Source: an uncultured Clostridia bacterium (lineage in GTDB: Bacteria; Bacillota; Clostridia; Peptostreptococcales; Anaerovoracaceae). Taken from it: a DNA stretch of 64,000 nt. A program made the position numbers and the translations under genes. This document shows, in pieces, positions 7,923-17,442 of the stretch. Location of the stretch: NCBI GenBank assembly GCA_938046095.1, contig CALIXS010000018.1, positions 51,943 to 115,942 on the forward strand, in the 5' to 3' direction. The first letter of the stretch is position 1. Every line of letters starts with the position of its first letter. The notes under the pieces are model-generated. The model was not told where the DNA came from, made no database searches, and saw only the letters and a list, made by a program, of their open reading frames with translations.

Positions 7923-10037
7923 TCATTTCTTTCTTCGCACGAGCCAGATGAACAAGCCCGCGACTATAAGTACAATCGGCACCGCAAGTGTCGTCATCAC
8001 ACCAAAGACGGCGGCCGTGCGCGCGGACATGGTGAGCTCAGACGAACCGTATTCCTTTACGGGAATAGAGACGGTTTCTATATCGCTGCCCGCAACCGCA
8101 CCCATAGTCCCTTTGAAGAGCAGCACATTCGATCCCGAAACGATCTGATCCGCCTGATCGACAAAAATATACGGCGACGTGTATGCGACAAGTGTCGATG
8201 AGCCCGAGTCTCCCGTTCTTACAGCTTTAAGCCCGATTATCCGCTCCTCCGACTCGTCATCGTCCGTCCTCGCAAGGTCTCCTTCGTCATCGGCTTTCGC
8301 GTGTATATACCCTTTGTCGGACGTGCTGAGAAGCTTTGTGAACTTTACGTCCGTCCTCGACTCGTCCGCGGTGAGCGCCTGCGAAAATACGGAAAGAACG
8401 TAACCGTTCCTTATCTGAGATGTTATATCATCGCTCGCTATCCTCGGAAGAAGGTAATTCGGGTAATTATAATAATTCCCCGAATTGTCGTCCATCACTA
8501 TCCCCTCGCCGAGAGTCACTCCGTAATATTCGAGTAACGCTTTATAATTCGTCATATCCGCGGCGGCTTCCGCCGTCGTCACCGCAACTATCCCGCCTCC
8601 GCCGTCTATATATGACTTGAGCTTGGTCAGCTCGTCGGAAGATATATCGGATGTCGGCGCATATATTACTACTGCCGCGGCATCCTCGGGCACGGCGTCG
8701 TTTTTCATGAAGTCAAGCGCCTTGCTTGATATATTAAGCTTCTGGAGCGCATCCGAAAATCTGCTCCCGAGCACCGCCTCTCCGTGACCCGTCAGCGTAT
8801 ATACGGCAGGCATCTTATCGTTCGTTACGTACATAAGAGCCGATGTGATCCGGCCCTCCCCGTCGTAACCGGTCGTCTTCTGCGTATACGTCCGGGAATC
8901 CATTTCTTTTTTGTATATATCGCTGTAATTTATGACTCTATATCGCTTTGAGCTTTCGACCACGAGACTGTTGACGTATATATCCGTGCTCGTGGTGTAA
9001 TCCTTGAGGAATGTCGGATTTGCTGCAGGATCCACGTACTTTACCTTTATGTGATCCGACAGCGCCTGATACTTCTCAAGTGTTTTATTAAGGTTTTTAT
9101 CAGCCTTGCTTTCGGCGGCAAGCACGTATATATTCACGTCTTCGCCAATCGCGGAAACGATCTTCTTCGTGTCATCCGTCACGGAGAAAATTCTCTGCGG
9201 CGTCAGATCTATATTCCTGAGCGATGACGGAAGCTGCGACGCCGCCATATTGATCAGCACCGTCGCAACGATCAGGATGACGACCATAGCAGAGCTGAAC
9301 GCGCTGAACTTTATCGTTTTTTTCGAGACAGCGTACCGGCGCTTCTGTATTACCTGTACCGTCAGAAAAAGAAATAAAGCGACGGCCGTAACGAGGTATA
9401 TGATCGCCGACACATCGAGCGTGCCGCCGAGGAACGTATAATAACGATCTATGGCGGAAAGCGTGCTCAGTGCCTTTGTTGCCGTATTTTCTCCGGACGA
9501 GATCATACTCTTTAGCTGCGGTATCATGTAAATGCCGAACAATATCGCGAAACCGATCACCGCGGCGATTACAGGACTCTCCGTAAGCGATGACGCGAAA
9601 ATGCATATCGCAATACACACAAGTCCGAGAAGCCAGAGCCCGAATATCCCTGTATAGGCAAGTCCGTACGAAACCGTTCCGAAGCGGCCCAATATCGGCG
9701 GAACAAAACAAAGAAAGAGCATCGGGATCGAATACACAGCCGCAAGGGCGAAAAACTTCCCGAGCACAACTTTCCCCACCGATACGGGAGCCGTAAACAG
9801 CAGCTGGTCCGTCTTTTGTTTCTGTTCATCGGCAAAAGACCGCATGGACAGTATCGGTATCAGTATCAAAAGTATCAAAACTATGACCGAAAGTGCGGCA
9901 CTCATATCTGAACTGAGCGAAAAAAAGTTATAGTAGCTTATAAAAAAAGACAGAAACATCCACAGAAGACCTATAAACAGCCATCCCGTAAATGTATTGA
10001 AATACGATCTGACGTCTTTTTTAATTATTGCTGACAT
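7923..10037 (-). CDS. Gld-type ABC permease fused to ABC auxiliary (GldG) domain
   Basis: A 704-residue fusion. Residues about 1-235 form an ABC-2 type permease with six helices (SYFNTFTGWLFIGLLWMFL, MRSFADEQKQKTDQLLFTAP in the cytoplasmic loop), as in GldF/NosY. After a further helix near 265-285 comes a large extracytoplasmic domain containing DLTPQRIFSVTDDTKKIV and YTLTGHGE, typical of the ABC_transp_aux/GldG domain, and a last TM helix (VPIVLIVAGLFIWLVRRKK). In Bacteroidetes GldF and GldG are separate; the fused form is found in many Clostridia. The start is the ATG at 10037, 6 bases after GAGGAGG, inside the end of the ATPase gene (17-bp overlap). Substrate unknown. Confidence 0.85.
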   Translation of the reverse strand: MSAIIKKDVRSYFNTFTGWLFIGLLWMFLSFFISYYNFFSLSSDMSAALSVIVLILLILIPILSMRSFADEQKQKTDQLLFTAPVSVGKVVLGKFFALAAVYSIPMLFLCFVPPILGRFGTVSYGLAYTGIFGLWLLGLVCIAICIFASSLTESPVIAAVIGFAILFGIYMIPQLKSMISSGENTATKALSTLSAIDRYYTFLGGTLDVSAIIYLVTAVALFLFLTVQVIQKRRYAVSKKTIKFSAFSSAMVVILIVATVLINMAASQLPSSLRNIDLTPQRIFSVTDDTKKIVSAIGEDVNIYVLAAESKADKNLNKTLEKYQALSDHIKVKYVDPAANPTFLKDYTTSTDIYVNSLVVESSKRYRVINYSDIYKKEMDSRTYTQKTTGYDGEGRITSALMYVTNDKMPAVYTLTGHGEAVLGSRFSDALQKLNISSKALDFMKNDAVPEDAAAVVIYAPTSDISSDELTKLKSYIDGGGGIVAVTTAEAAADMTNYKALLEYYGVTLGEGIVMDDNSGNYYNYPNYLLPRIASDDITSQIRNGYVLSVFSQALTADESRTDVKFTKLLSTSDKGYIHAKADDEGDLARTDDDESEERIIGLKAVRTGDSGSSTLVAYTSPYIFVDQADQIVSGSNVLLFKGTMGAVAGSDIETVSIPVKEYGSSELTMSARTAAVFGVMTTLAVPIVLIVAGLFIWLVRRKK

Positions 10038-11124
10038 CATCCGCCTCCTCTTCCGGCGTCTCACCGGTTTCCGTCCCGTCAGGGTTCTCCGCATCGCCGT
10101 CTTCTTCGTCAGCAGGCTCTTCCTTCATGTCGGCATCTTCTTCACCGGCAGCATCTTCCTCCGCGCCGCAGTCTTGCCCGTCGGCAGGCTCTTCGGCCGT
10201 AAGCGTCAGATATACATCCTCAAGCGATGTTTCCTCCGCATTTATAGAAAGCAAATCAAGCCCGAGATCGAATACCGTCCTTGATATCACAGGCCTTATA
10301 TCCTCGCCGCAGTCCGAAGAAATGACGGCTGTCATTTCACCGCCGCTCTGCGCACTGACCTCCACGGACGTTACGCCGTCGGCCGCAGAAATGCGCTCCT
10401 GAAGCTCTCCCGGAGTGATATCGCCTCTGACCTTAAGTGTCACCCGCTGACCGGATGCGGCATGCCTCCGCAGATTTTCAGGCGTATCGCTTGCGATCAG
10501 CCTGCCGTTATTGATTATCCAAACCTCGTCGCACACGGCACTGACATCGGAAAGTATATGCGAACTCAAAATGACTATGTGGTCATCGCGAAGAGTCCTT
10601 ATATAATCGAACATTTCTTTCTGCTGCTCGGGATCGAGCCCGACTGTAGGCTCGTCAAGGATTATCACCTGAGGATCGTTGATTATCGCCTGCGCGAGCC
10701 CGACTCTCTGCCTATATCCCTTAGACAGGTTTTTTATCAGCCTTCCTCTGACGTCGGTGATCTCCGTCCTGGCCATGCTGTCCTCCGCCGCTTTGCGCCG
10801 TTCCCGTTTAGGCACGCGTTTGAGTTCAGCGGCGAACAAAAGATACTCTTCGACCGTCATGTCAGGATAAACCGGGGGAGATTCAGGCAGATAGCCGATC
10901 CTGCTCTTCGCCTGCTCAGGCTCTGCAACGATATCAAATCCGTCGATCGTGACAGTCCCCGATGTCGATGACAGATATCCGGTCATCATGTTCATGGTGG
11001 TAGATTTTCCCGCACCGTTAGGACCGAGGAATCCGTATATCTTCCCTTTGTCCGCGGTGAAGGACAAATTATCCACGGCGACATAATTACCGTACCTCTT
11101 GGTAAGATGTTCAATCCGGATCAA
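10021..11124 (-). CDS. ABC transporter ATP-binding protein (GldA-like) with acidic tail
   Basis: A 367-residue ATPase reading MIRIEHLTKRYGNY from a TTG at 11124; GAGGTG lies six bases before it, whereas the GTG at 11133 is part of that ribosome site. Walker A is GPNGAGKSTT (about 35-44), signature LSKGYRQRVGLAQA, Walker B VIILDEPTVGLDPEQ, then the switch His in ILSSHILSDV. A C-terminal domain (about 220-300) is followed by about 55 residues made mostly of Glu, Asp, Ala and Gly (EEPADGQDCGAEEDAAGEED and on), an unusually acidic low-complexity tail. It powers the adjacent fused permease. Gliding is not implied; in non-gliding Firmicutes these exporters have no settled substrate. Confidence 0.9.
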   Translation of the reverse strand: MIRIEHLTKRYGNYVAVDNLSFTADKGKIYGFLGPNGAGKSTTMNMMTGYLSSTSGTVTIDGFDIVAEPEQAKSRIGYLPESPPVYPDMTVEEYLLFAAELKRVPKRERRKAAEDSMARTEITDVRGRLIKNLSKGYRQRVGLAQAIINDPQVIILDEPTVGLDPEQQKEMFDYIRTLRDDHIVILSSHILSDVSAVCDEVWIINNGRLIASDTPENLRRHAASGQRVTLKVRGDITPGELQERISAADGVTSVEVSAQSGGEMTAVISSDCGEDIRPVISRTVFDLGLDLLSINAEETSLEDVYLTLTAEEPADGQDCGAEEDAAGEEDADMKEEPADEEDGDAENPDGTETGETPEEEADDVSNN

Positions 11125-11338
11125 ATTTTTCACCTCGTTTCAATAAAATAACGCTCAAGTAAAATAATACTCCCGCTTTGTGTATAAAAAATCACTCATG
11201 TGAAGAGAAATGTGTGTTGACTGCGAAGAAAATTTCACAAAGAGATTTGTCGCGTCAACTCGTTTAATTTATTCTTTTTCACGGCAAATGTCAAATTCCC
11301 CATATATCCTATGATATAATTATGTCAAGGAGAAAAAT
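11125..11338. promoter_or_regulatory. Divergent intergenic region between ABC operon and sbcD
   Basis: An AT-rich gap with no coding sequence. For sbcD a TATAAT at 11315-11320 precedes the AAGGAG ribosome site (11327-11332) with almost no leader; its -35 is poor. For the ABC operon, TTGAGC-like and TATTTT-like elements lie near 11140-11165 on the minus strand but do not form a convincing pair. Confidence 0.5.
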
Positions 11339-12487
11339 ATGAAACTTATGCACATTTCCGATCTTCATCTCGGCAAAACCGTAAACGGTTTTCGGATGAC
11401 GGACGATCAGCGATATATACTCGGACAGCTTATAAATATTACGCGGACCGAGGCTCCCGATGCCGTGCTCATAGCCGGCGACGTTTACGACAAACCGCAG
11501 CCGCCGACGGATGCCGTCGAGCTGTTTGACACTTTTCTCCACGAACTTTCGCAGCTCGCGGATCACATATTTGTTATAAGCGGCAATCACGACAGCGCCG
11601 AACGCATAGCCTTCGGTGCACGCCTCATGAATCCGTCGGGAGTTCACATGTCGCCTGTCTATTCCGGCGAGGTTACGCCTTTTACCCTGACGGACGAATA
11701 CGGCGCTGTCGACATATTCATGCTCCCGTTCGTAAAGCCCGCAAATATACGGCACATTTTCCCGGATGAAAATGCGGAAACATATACCGATGCCGTACGC
11801 GCGGCGATCCGCCGCATGAACATAGACCCCGAACACCGCAGCGTCATAATCACCCACCAATTCGTTACCGGCGCGGTGCGCTCCGATTCGGAAACCGTAT
11901 CGGTCGGCGGTTCCGACAACGTTGACGCCTCCGTTTTCTGCGAGTTCGATTACGTCGCGCTCGGGCACCTTCACGCGCCCCAGTCCGTGGGAGAAAACAG
12001 GATAAGGTACTGCGGGAGTCCTCTCAAATACTCATTTTCGGAATGCGAACAGACGAAATCCGTTTCGATCGCCGAGCTCGGCCGCAAAGGAGATCTTTCT
12101 CTCAGAACCGTACCGCTCAAGCCGCGTTTTGATATGCGCGAAATACGCGGCGCATACAATGAGCTCACGCTCAAAAGCAGTTACAGCGCAGGCGGCCAAA
12201 ACGATTATCTGCATATAACCCTGACCGACGAGGAAGACGTGCCTAATGCGATGGCAAAGCTTTCCCTCATATATCCGCGGCTCATGAAATTCGATTACGA
12301 AAACACGAGAACGGCACGCAACAACGACATAGAGGCGACCGTAGAATTGCATGAGCAGGCTCCGATCGAGCTGCTGAACAGGTTTTACGAGCTTCAGAAC
12401 AACAACCGTATGGATGAGGGGCAGGAGAGGCTTGCGGCTGCTCTGATAAAGAAGATATGGGAAAAAGAAAATGAGGCGCAAAAATGA
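11339..12487 (+). CDS. sbcD: Exonuclease subunit SbcD (Mre11 family)
   Basis: A 382-residue metallophosphoesterase, nuclease subunit of the SbcCD complex that cuts hairpins and protein-blocked DNA ends. Phosphoesterase motifs are visible in order: MHISDLHLGK (4-13, DxH), AGDVYDKP (about 46-53, GDxxD), ISGNHDSAER (about 80-89, GNHD), ITHQF (about 168-172) and ALGHLHAPQ (about 208-216, GHxH). The C-terminal capping domain is complete. AAGGAG lies before the ATG. The gene overlaps sbcC by 4 bp (ATGA), the usual coupling of this pair. Confidence 0.95.
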   Translation: MKLMHISDLHLGKTVNGFRMTDDQRYILGQLINITRTEAPDAVLIAGDVYDKPQPPTDAVELFDTFLHELSQLADHIFVISGNHDSAERIAFGARLMNPSGVHMSPVYSGEVTPFTLTDEYGAVDIFMLPFVKPANIRHIFPDENAETYTDAVRAAIRRMNIDPEHRSVIITHQFVTGAVRSDSETVSVGGSDNVDASVFCEFDYVALGHLHAPQSVGENRIRYCGSPLKYSFSECEQTKSVSIAELGRKGDLSLRTVPLKPRFDMREIRGAYNELTLKSSYSAGGQNDYLHITLTDEEDVPNAMAKLSLIYPRLMKFDYENTRTARNNDIEATVELHEQAPIELLNRFYELQNNNRMDEGQERLAAALIKKIWEKENEAQK

Positions 12488-15246
12488 GACCTGTTAAGAT
12501 AGAGATCTCGGCCTTCGGCCCTTATGCGGATCGCACAGTACTCGATATGAGCAAATTAGGCAGAAGCGGCCTTTACCTGATAACCGGCGATACCGGTGCC
12601 GGCAAAACTACTATTTTTGATGCAATAACATACGCTCTCTACGGCAAAACGAGCGGCAATACGCGCGAGCCGGACATGATGCGCTCCGAGTACGCAGATC
12701 CCCGTGCCGAAACTTATGTAGAGCTCGTGTTTGAATATCACGGCAGTTCGTATACCATACGTCGCAGCCCGGCATACATGCGTCCGTCAAAACGCGGAAA
12801 CCGCATGACTGCGCAGAGCGCAGGCGCCCTCCTGACAAAGCCTGACGGTTCCGTTATCACAAATATCAAATCCGCCAACGATGAGATCGTCGAAATACTC
12901 GGTCTCGACTTTGATCAGTTTTCGCAAATTGCAATGCTTGCTCAGGGGGATTTTCTGAAATTGCTCCTTGCCGGCACCGATCAGAGAGTTGAGATATTCC
13001 GCAGGATCTTTGCCACAGGTTGTTACGACGACCTCCAGAAGGAACTGTCATCGATCTCAAACCGCCTGAAGGCGAAAATAGGCGAAAAGGAAGCATCGTT
13101 CATGCATTACCTTTCACTTGTGCGATGTGCGGACAACCTCTGCACTTCCGAGCTTACCGCAGCGCAAAAAGGCGGGAGGGCGCCGTCCGAAGCGACAGCT
13201 CTCGTTTCCGATATCATCGCGCACGACAGGCGTGTCGAAGAATCTCTCTCCGATGAACTCAAGTCTCTGAGAGAGCGGAAGAGCATTTTGGACACCAAGC
13301 TCGGGCGCTCGGGCGAAATAAACAAAATACGGGCGGAGCTCGCAAAATATGAAACCGAGTCGGTTCGCCTCGCGACCTTACATGATGACCTCCATGAATG
13401 TTATAAACAGCTTACATTGCAGGAGCCCGAACGCAAAAGACTGCGCGATCAGATCGCTTTGATAGATCTTCGGTCAGATGACTACGACAGACTCGACTCC
13501 GCTATAACAAACCTTGAGGACGCGAAAGCCTCCCTCAGCGCCGATGAAAAAAAGGCGCAAAAGCTCCGTGAGGAGAAAGACTGCCTGACAGACGAGCTCG
13601 CGTCACTCGAGTCGGAACTCGGCGATCCGGCAACTTCCGCAGTTTCGCTCGAAAGCATGAATGCCCGCATGGAAAAGCTTATCCGCACAGGCGGGGAAAT
13701 ACGAGATGCGATAGAAGCGCTCGGCGAATATAACGGGCATAAGACGCTCCTTGCCGACGCACAGGCCGATTACGCCCGCCTTGCGGCAGATGCCGATGAT
13801 ATATCGCTGCGCCGTGATGTTTTAACGCGCGCATTCCTCGACCATCAGGCGGGTTTATTTGCCGAAAGGCTTATTGACGGTGTCCCATGCCCCGTCTGCG
13901 GTTCGACCGATCACCCTGCCCCGGCGCCTTTATCCGCTGAAGCTCCAACCGAATCGCAAATAAACGATGCCGAAAAAGCGGCGGCGCTTGCCATGAAAAA
14001 ATCTGCCGCCGCGAGCAGCCGTGCAGGTGAGCTCAAAGGCAAAGCCGATCAGCTCGAATCGTCCCTCAAGAAAACTTTGATTCATCTCATCGGATCCGAC
14101 GACACAGATGCTGCAGGCGGGCTTCTCTCACAAAGAGCGGCCGAAAATGCTTCCTCAGAGACCGATATCCGAAACAAAATAAGCATCCTCGAAGCCGCAG
14201 CACAGCGCAAAGCGATAATAGAAAAGCTTATCCCGGAGAAAAAAAAGAAGATTTCGGAGATTGATGATGTCATAATAGCAGTGAAGGAATCCGTTGCCTC
14301 GGGCCGAGCACGCGTCGAATCGTTCCGCAGCGATGTGGAGCGGCTGCGCCGTTCACTCCCGTATGAGACACGCGCGGCGGCGGCCGCCATAAGAGAACAG
14401 GCGGCTGCCGATCTCGATACGGCGGACAAAACACTCGATAAAGCGCGCACAAACAAAGAAGACAACGAGAAGAAAGCAGCAGCCGTAAACGCTTTGATCG
14501 AAGAAGCGAAGGCTAAGCTCAATAATGTCGGGGACATCGACGGTTCAAAGCTCAGATCCGATATGGACGAACTTATCGTTAAGATAGAGACTTCAGAAGC
14601 TGAACTCTCCGAAGCCGGTAAGCGCCTCGCTTCGAACGAAAGTGCGCTCAGCGGGATGAATACGGTATCCGAAAAGCTCAGGCACCTTGAAGAAGAATAC
14701 CGCTGCGCTTATGCGCTGTCGTCCACCGTTAACGGAGGTTTGAGGGGCAAGGAACGAGTCACCCTCGAAACGTATATACAGATGACGTATTTTGACAAGA
14801 TCATCGCCGCAGCCAACGTCAGATTCATGAAGATGACAGACGGGCAATACGAGCTCATTCGCCGGCGCAATCCCGATGATCACAGAAGCAAAAGCGGTCT
14901 CGATCTCGATGTCGTCGATCACTATTCCGGCTCCGAGAGGAACGTAAAAACTCTGTCAGGCGGCGAATCCTTCAAGGCCTCGCTGTCATTGGCCCTCGGC
15001 CTTTCCGATATCGTCAGGGCATCCGCGGGCGGTATACGGCTCGATACTTTGTTCGTCGACGAAGGATTCGGCTCTCTCGATGAGGATTCTCTCAACAGCG
15101 CAATAGGAACGTTGGTTTCTCTCACGGAGGGTAACAGGCTCGTCGGCATCATCTCGCACGTCAAAGACCTGAGCGAACGAATCGAGATGCAGATCCGCGT
15201 AACAAAGAAAAAAACGAAAGGCAGCACGGCCGAAATCATAGTTTAA
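12484..15246 (+). CDS. sbcC: Exonuclease subunit SbcC (Rad50 family)
   Basis: A 920-residue SMC-like ATPase. Walker A GDTGAGKTT is at residues 35-43, and the Q-loop AMLAQGDFLKLL follows near 150. Two long coiled-coil arms rich in Lys, Glu and Ala flank the zinc hook CPVC at 469-472, where two protomers join through a shared Zn. Near the C-terminus lie the signature LSGGESFKASLSLALGLSD, Walker B LDTLFVDEGFGSLDEDSL and the H-loop IISHV. Length is within the usual 850-1050. It forms the clamp around DNA with SbcD. Translation is coupled to sbcD by the ATGA overlap. Confidence 0.95.
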   Translation: MRPVKIEISAFGPYADRTVLDMSKLGRSGLYLITGDTGAGKTTIFDAITYALYGKTSGNTREPDMMRSEYADPRAETYVELVFEYHGSSYTIRRSPAYMRPSKRGNRMTAQSAGALLTKPDGSVITNIKSANDEIVEILGLDFDQFSQIAMLAQGDFLKLLLAGTDQRVEIFRRIFATGCYDDLQKELSSISNRLKAKIGEKEASFMHYLSLVRCADNLCTSELTAAQKGGRAPSEATALVSDIIAHDRRVEESLSDELKSLRERKSILDTKLGRSGEINKIRAELAKYETESVRLATLHDDLHECYKQLTLQEPERKRLRDQIALIDLRSDDYDRLDSAITNLEDAKASLSADEKKAQKLREEKDCLTDELASLESELGDPATSAVSLESMNARMEKLIRTGGEIRDAIEALGEYNGHKTLLADAQADYARLAADADDISLRRDVLTRAFLDHQAGLFAERLIDGVPCPVCGSTDHPAPAPLSAEAPTESQINDAEKAAALAMKKSAAASSRAGELKGKADQLESSLKKTLIHLIGSDDTDAAGGLLSQRAAENASSETDIRNKISILEAAAQRKAIIEKLIPEKKKKISEIDDVIIAVKESVASGRARVESFRSDVERLRRSLPYETRAAAAAIREQAAADLDTADKTLDKARTNKEDNEKKAAAVNALIEEAKAKLNNVGDIDGSKLRSDMDELIVKIETSEAELSEAGKRLASNESALSGMNTVSEKLRHLEEEYRCAYALSSTVNGGLRGKERVTLETYIQMTYFDKIIAAANVRFMKMTDGQYELIRRRNPDDHRSKSGLDLDVVDHYSGSERNVKTLSGGESFKASLSLALGLSDIVRASAGGIRLDTLFVDEGFGSLDEDSLNSAIGTLVSLTEGNRLVGIISHVKDLSERIEMQIRVTKKKTKGSTAEIIV

Positions 15247-15276
15247 CCGTTTAATAAAAATACAAGGAGGCAAACA

Positions 15277-15912
15277 ATGAAAATACTGCTTACCGGGTTC
15301 GATCAGTTCGGGGGCGCACGCACAAATTCGTCTTACGAAGCCGTCAGGGCGGTCACCGCTCCCGAAGGTGTTGAGCTTATCAAAATGAAAGTGCCGACTG
15401 TATTCGGCACATCTCTCGAAATCGTCCGCCGCACTGCACGCGCGGCCAAGCCTGATGCCGTACTTATGACAGGACAGGCCGGCGGAAGCGTGAGGATCGC
15501 GGTTGAACGTACGGCAATCAACCTTGAAGATGCACCGTTTCCCGACAACGACGGGAAACAGCCTACCGATATGCCCGTTTTCAAAAACGCTCCCGCGGCA
15601 TTCTTTTCGACGCTCCCCGTAAAACAAATAGCTGACGCAATCAGAGCGGCAGGTATTCCCGCGGGCATTTCCGACTCCGCCGGAACGTTTGTCTGTAATC
15701 ACCTCATGTACGGCATGCTCTACTACGCCGGGCAGGATTTTCCGGGAATGCGCTGCGGCTTTATACACGTACCGTGCACTCCGGATCAGGCTGCACGCAT
15801 ACCCGAAAACATATCACGGATAATCCCGGTTTCCGCAATGCCGAGTATGTCCGTTTCGGCCATCGTCCATGCTCTCGAAACGGCGCTCACCGTAATAAGG
15901 GACACACAATGA
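15277..15912 (+). CDS. pcp: Pyroglutamyl-peptidase I
   Basis: A 211-residue cysteine peptidase (family C15) that removes N-terminal pyroglutamate from peptides in the cytoplasm. The catalytic triad can be placed at Glu77 (RIAVERTA), Cys140 (SAGTFVCNHLMYG) and His164 (GFIHVPCTP). The N-terminal LLTGFDQFGGARTN matches the family. Length is the usual 200-215. CAAGGAGG lies 7 bases before the ATG. It sits 30 bp after sbcC and may be co-transcribed with it; the role fits a peptide-using organism. Confidence 0.95.
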   Translation: MKILLTGFDQFGGARTNSSYEAVRAVTAPEGVELIKMKVPTVFGTSLEIVRRTARAAKPDAVLMTGQAGGSVRIAVERTAINLEDAPFPDNDGKQPTDMPVFKNAPAAFFSTLPVKQIADAIRAAGIPAGISDSAGTFVCNHLMYGMLYYAGQDFPGMRCGFIHVPCTPDQAARIPENISRIIPVSAMPSMSVSAIVHALETALTVIRDTQ

Positions 15913-15928
15913 TAAGATGGCGGGACAC

Positions 15929-15959
15929 AAAAACCTCGGGAATGTTTTCCGGGGTTTTT
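15929..15959. terminator. Bidirectional terminator between pcp and a convergent membrane-protein gene
   Basis: AAAAACCTCGG and CCGGGGTTTTT form a near-perfect stem with an 8- to 9-base loop; the A-run and T-run allow termination in both directions. Confidence 0.8.
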
Positions 15960-16263
15960 ATGACTGCCGCAGTTTTCGTATCTTTCCCTTCGCATTTACA
16001 TAATCCTTACCGTGAGCTAAAACGACGCACGCTCCGATAAACATTACAGGCGCGCCGAGCAGATATAACGGCGCTTCGTCAGTATCGAATCTCCATGCCA
16101 GAAGCGCGATCAGCAACACGCAGATCGCAACGGTAGCGATGCACACTTTAAGAGCCTTATGTTTCTTTGCCTGCTCCTGCGCAATCATCCGCTCGAGCTC
16201 TTCAGGCTTTACGCACGCGCCCTCGTGCGCGTACTCTTTCAATCTGTCCTTTTTTTCTTTCAT
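15958..16263 (-). CDS. Small membrane protein with two TM helices
   Basis: A 101-residue protein I do not recognise. A charged N-terminal half (MKEKKDRLKEYAHEG, EELERMIAQEQAKKHK) probably forms a cytoplasmic helix, followed by two TM helices (VCIATVAICVLLIALLAW, about 41-58, and APLYLLGAPVMFIGACVVLAH, about 64-84) and a basic tail. The ribosome site is weak (GGATG). It lies 36 bp downstream of the DUF488 gene on the same strand and may be the last gene of the Crp/Fnr operon. It is a real frame by position, codon use and clean TM pattern, but function is unknown. Confidence 0.6.
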   Translation of the reverse strand: MKEKKDRLKEYAHEGACVKPEELERMIAQEQAKKHKALKVCIATVAICVLLIALLAWRFDTDEAPLYLLGAPVMFIGACVVLAHGKDYVNAKGKIRKLRQS

Positions 16264-16280
16264 ACTTTCATCCGTTCATA

Positions 16281-16306
16281 TGTCTGTCATATTTGTCTGT
16301 CATATT
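16281..16306. repeat. 13-bp tandem duplication spanning the DUF488 stop codon
   Basis: TGTCTGTCATATT occurs twice head to tail (16281-16293 and 16294-16306); the second copy contains the DUF488 stop codon. It looks like a slippage duplication; no function is proposed. Confidence 0.8.
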
Positions 16307-16713
16307 TTATCAACCCGCGCACAGGCGGCAGATCCGGGACTTTTATATCGGATTCTCGCCATGACCCACGTTCGAAGCACCGTCGCGTTGTTCATTTCCG
16401 TATCCTTTGCCGCATACAGAAATGTGACGTTTTCCGCTTCGAGCTTCGATGCACACAGCGCGGCAAATTCGGCTGCGGCCGGATTTACGGAAAGCTCGTC
16501 CGAATAGAGTTCCCCGAATTGTGCATACTTTTGCGGATCGTGCGCAAACCATATGCGCAGGTCTTGTGACGGCGAAATATCCTTTGCCCACAAATCGAGC
16601 GCCGCATCAGCTTTTTTTATTCCGCGCGGCCACAGACGGTCCACAAGAACGCGAAATCCATCCCCCGGCGACGCCTCATCGTATATTCTTCTACATCTGA
16701 TATCACCCGACAA
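16300..16713 (-). CDS. DUF488 domain protein
   Basis: A 137-residue protein with the DUF488 signature: VLVDRLWPRGI (about 22-32), LWAKDISPSQDLRIWFAHDP (about 41-60) and VTFLYAAKDTEMNNATVLRTW (about 95-115). Homologues are widespread and uncharacterised; a nucleic-acid or nucleotide role has been proposed for some but is not established. It starts at a TTG (16713) preceded by AAGGAGG at 6 bases, a strong site lying within the last codons of the Crp/Fnr gene (11-bp overlap), so translation is coupled to the regulator. The last ten residues are altered by a small tandem duplication of DNA at the stop. Confidence 0.85.
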   Translation of the reverse strand: MSGDIRCRRIYDEASPGDGFRVLVDRLWPRGIKKADAALDLWAKDISPSQDLRIWFAHDPQKYAQFGELYSDELSVNPAAAEFAALCASKLEAENVTFLYAAKDTEMNNATVLRTWVMARIRYKSPGSAACARVDKI

Positions 16714-17374
16714 AACCGCCCTCCTTGATATAAAAATCGCTTCTGTGAAAATCGATCAGTCCGTCTTTTTGCATTTTTGACAGCTCGTTCGACAGCGCAC
16801 TGCGGTCAACGTTAAGATAATCCGCAAGCTGCTGACGCGAAAACGGTATCGTAAAATACCGACTGCCGTTCTCTATCGACTGTTCGTTCAGATATGAAAG
16901 CAGTCGTCCGCGTATCGACTTTGATGCGATGTGCATCATACGCGACGAAAGCCCGAGGTTTTTTGCTGCCGAAATGGCCACGATATTGTGGATGATGGCG
17001 TTGTGGTACTCGCACCCGTTCCTGCAGGTAGTAAGCAGTCTGCTCATATCCACGAACAATATTCTGCAATTCTCCGCGGCGACTACATCGCACAGGAGCG
17101 GCTTGTCCGCAACAGCGGCGTACGTTTCGGCAAACACCTCGCCTTTCTCCACATGCCCGAAGATGTTGCTGTCGCCCCAGAGGAAATTGACGACGACATT
17201 CACACTCCCCTCCTCTACAAGACCTATCTCTTTTACGGTATCTCCGGTGCTGTAAATTATATCGCCCTTGAAATAACTGCGTTCACGCGCTGCAAGGCAT
17301 GACAGCACCTTGCGTACTTCCTCCACCGATACCCCCCGAAACAATTCGGTTGATGCGAGAAAATCAAAATCCAT
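16703..17374 (-). CDS. Crp/Fnr-family transcriptional regulator
   Basis: A 223-residue regulator: cyclic-nucleotide-binding fold at about 15-125 (YFKGDIIYSTGDTVKEIGLVEEGSVNV) and a C-terminal winged HTH (about 150-215) with SRQQLADYLNVDRSALSNELSKMQKDGLI. There is no N-terminal Cys cluster like that of FNR, so it is not an obvious Fe-S sensor; the Arg and Glu contacts for cAMP are not clear either. Clostridial members of this group often act near DUF1858 and hybrid-cluster proteins in nitrosative or oxygen stress, which fits the divergent DUF1858 gene (inference). The ATG at 17374 follows GAGGTG at four bases; an upstream TTG at 17395 has no ribosome site. Confidence 0.9.
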   Translation of the reverse strand: MDFDFLASTELFRGVSVEEVRKVLSCLAARERSYFKGDIIYSTGDTVKEIGLVEEGSVNVVVNFLWGDSNIFGHVEKGEVFAETYAAVADKPLLCDVVAAENCRILFVDMSRLLTTCRNGCEYHNAIIHNIVAISAAKNLGLSSRMMHIASKSIRGRLLSYLNEQSIENGSRYFTIPFSRQQLADYLNVDRSALSNELSKMQKDGLIDFHRSDFYIKEGGFVG

Positions 17375-17413
17375 AAAGCACCTCTTTGTTGTCAAACCAA
17401 CATACTTTTCTTT

Positions 17414-17442
17414 TTGATTATAGTAACATAAAGGCGTAAAAT
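17414..17442 (+). promoter_or_regulatory. Promoter of the DUF1858 gene, superimposed on the crp/fnr promoter
   Basis: TTGATT (17414-17419), 17 bases, TAAAAT (17437-17442). Its -35 overlaps the -10 of the opposing promoter and vice versa, so both cannot be occupied at once. Confidence 0.65.
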
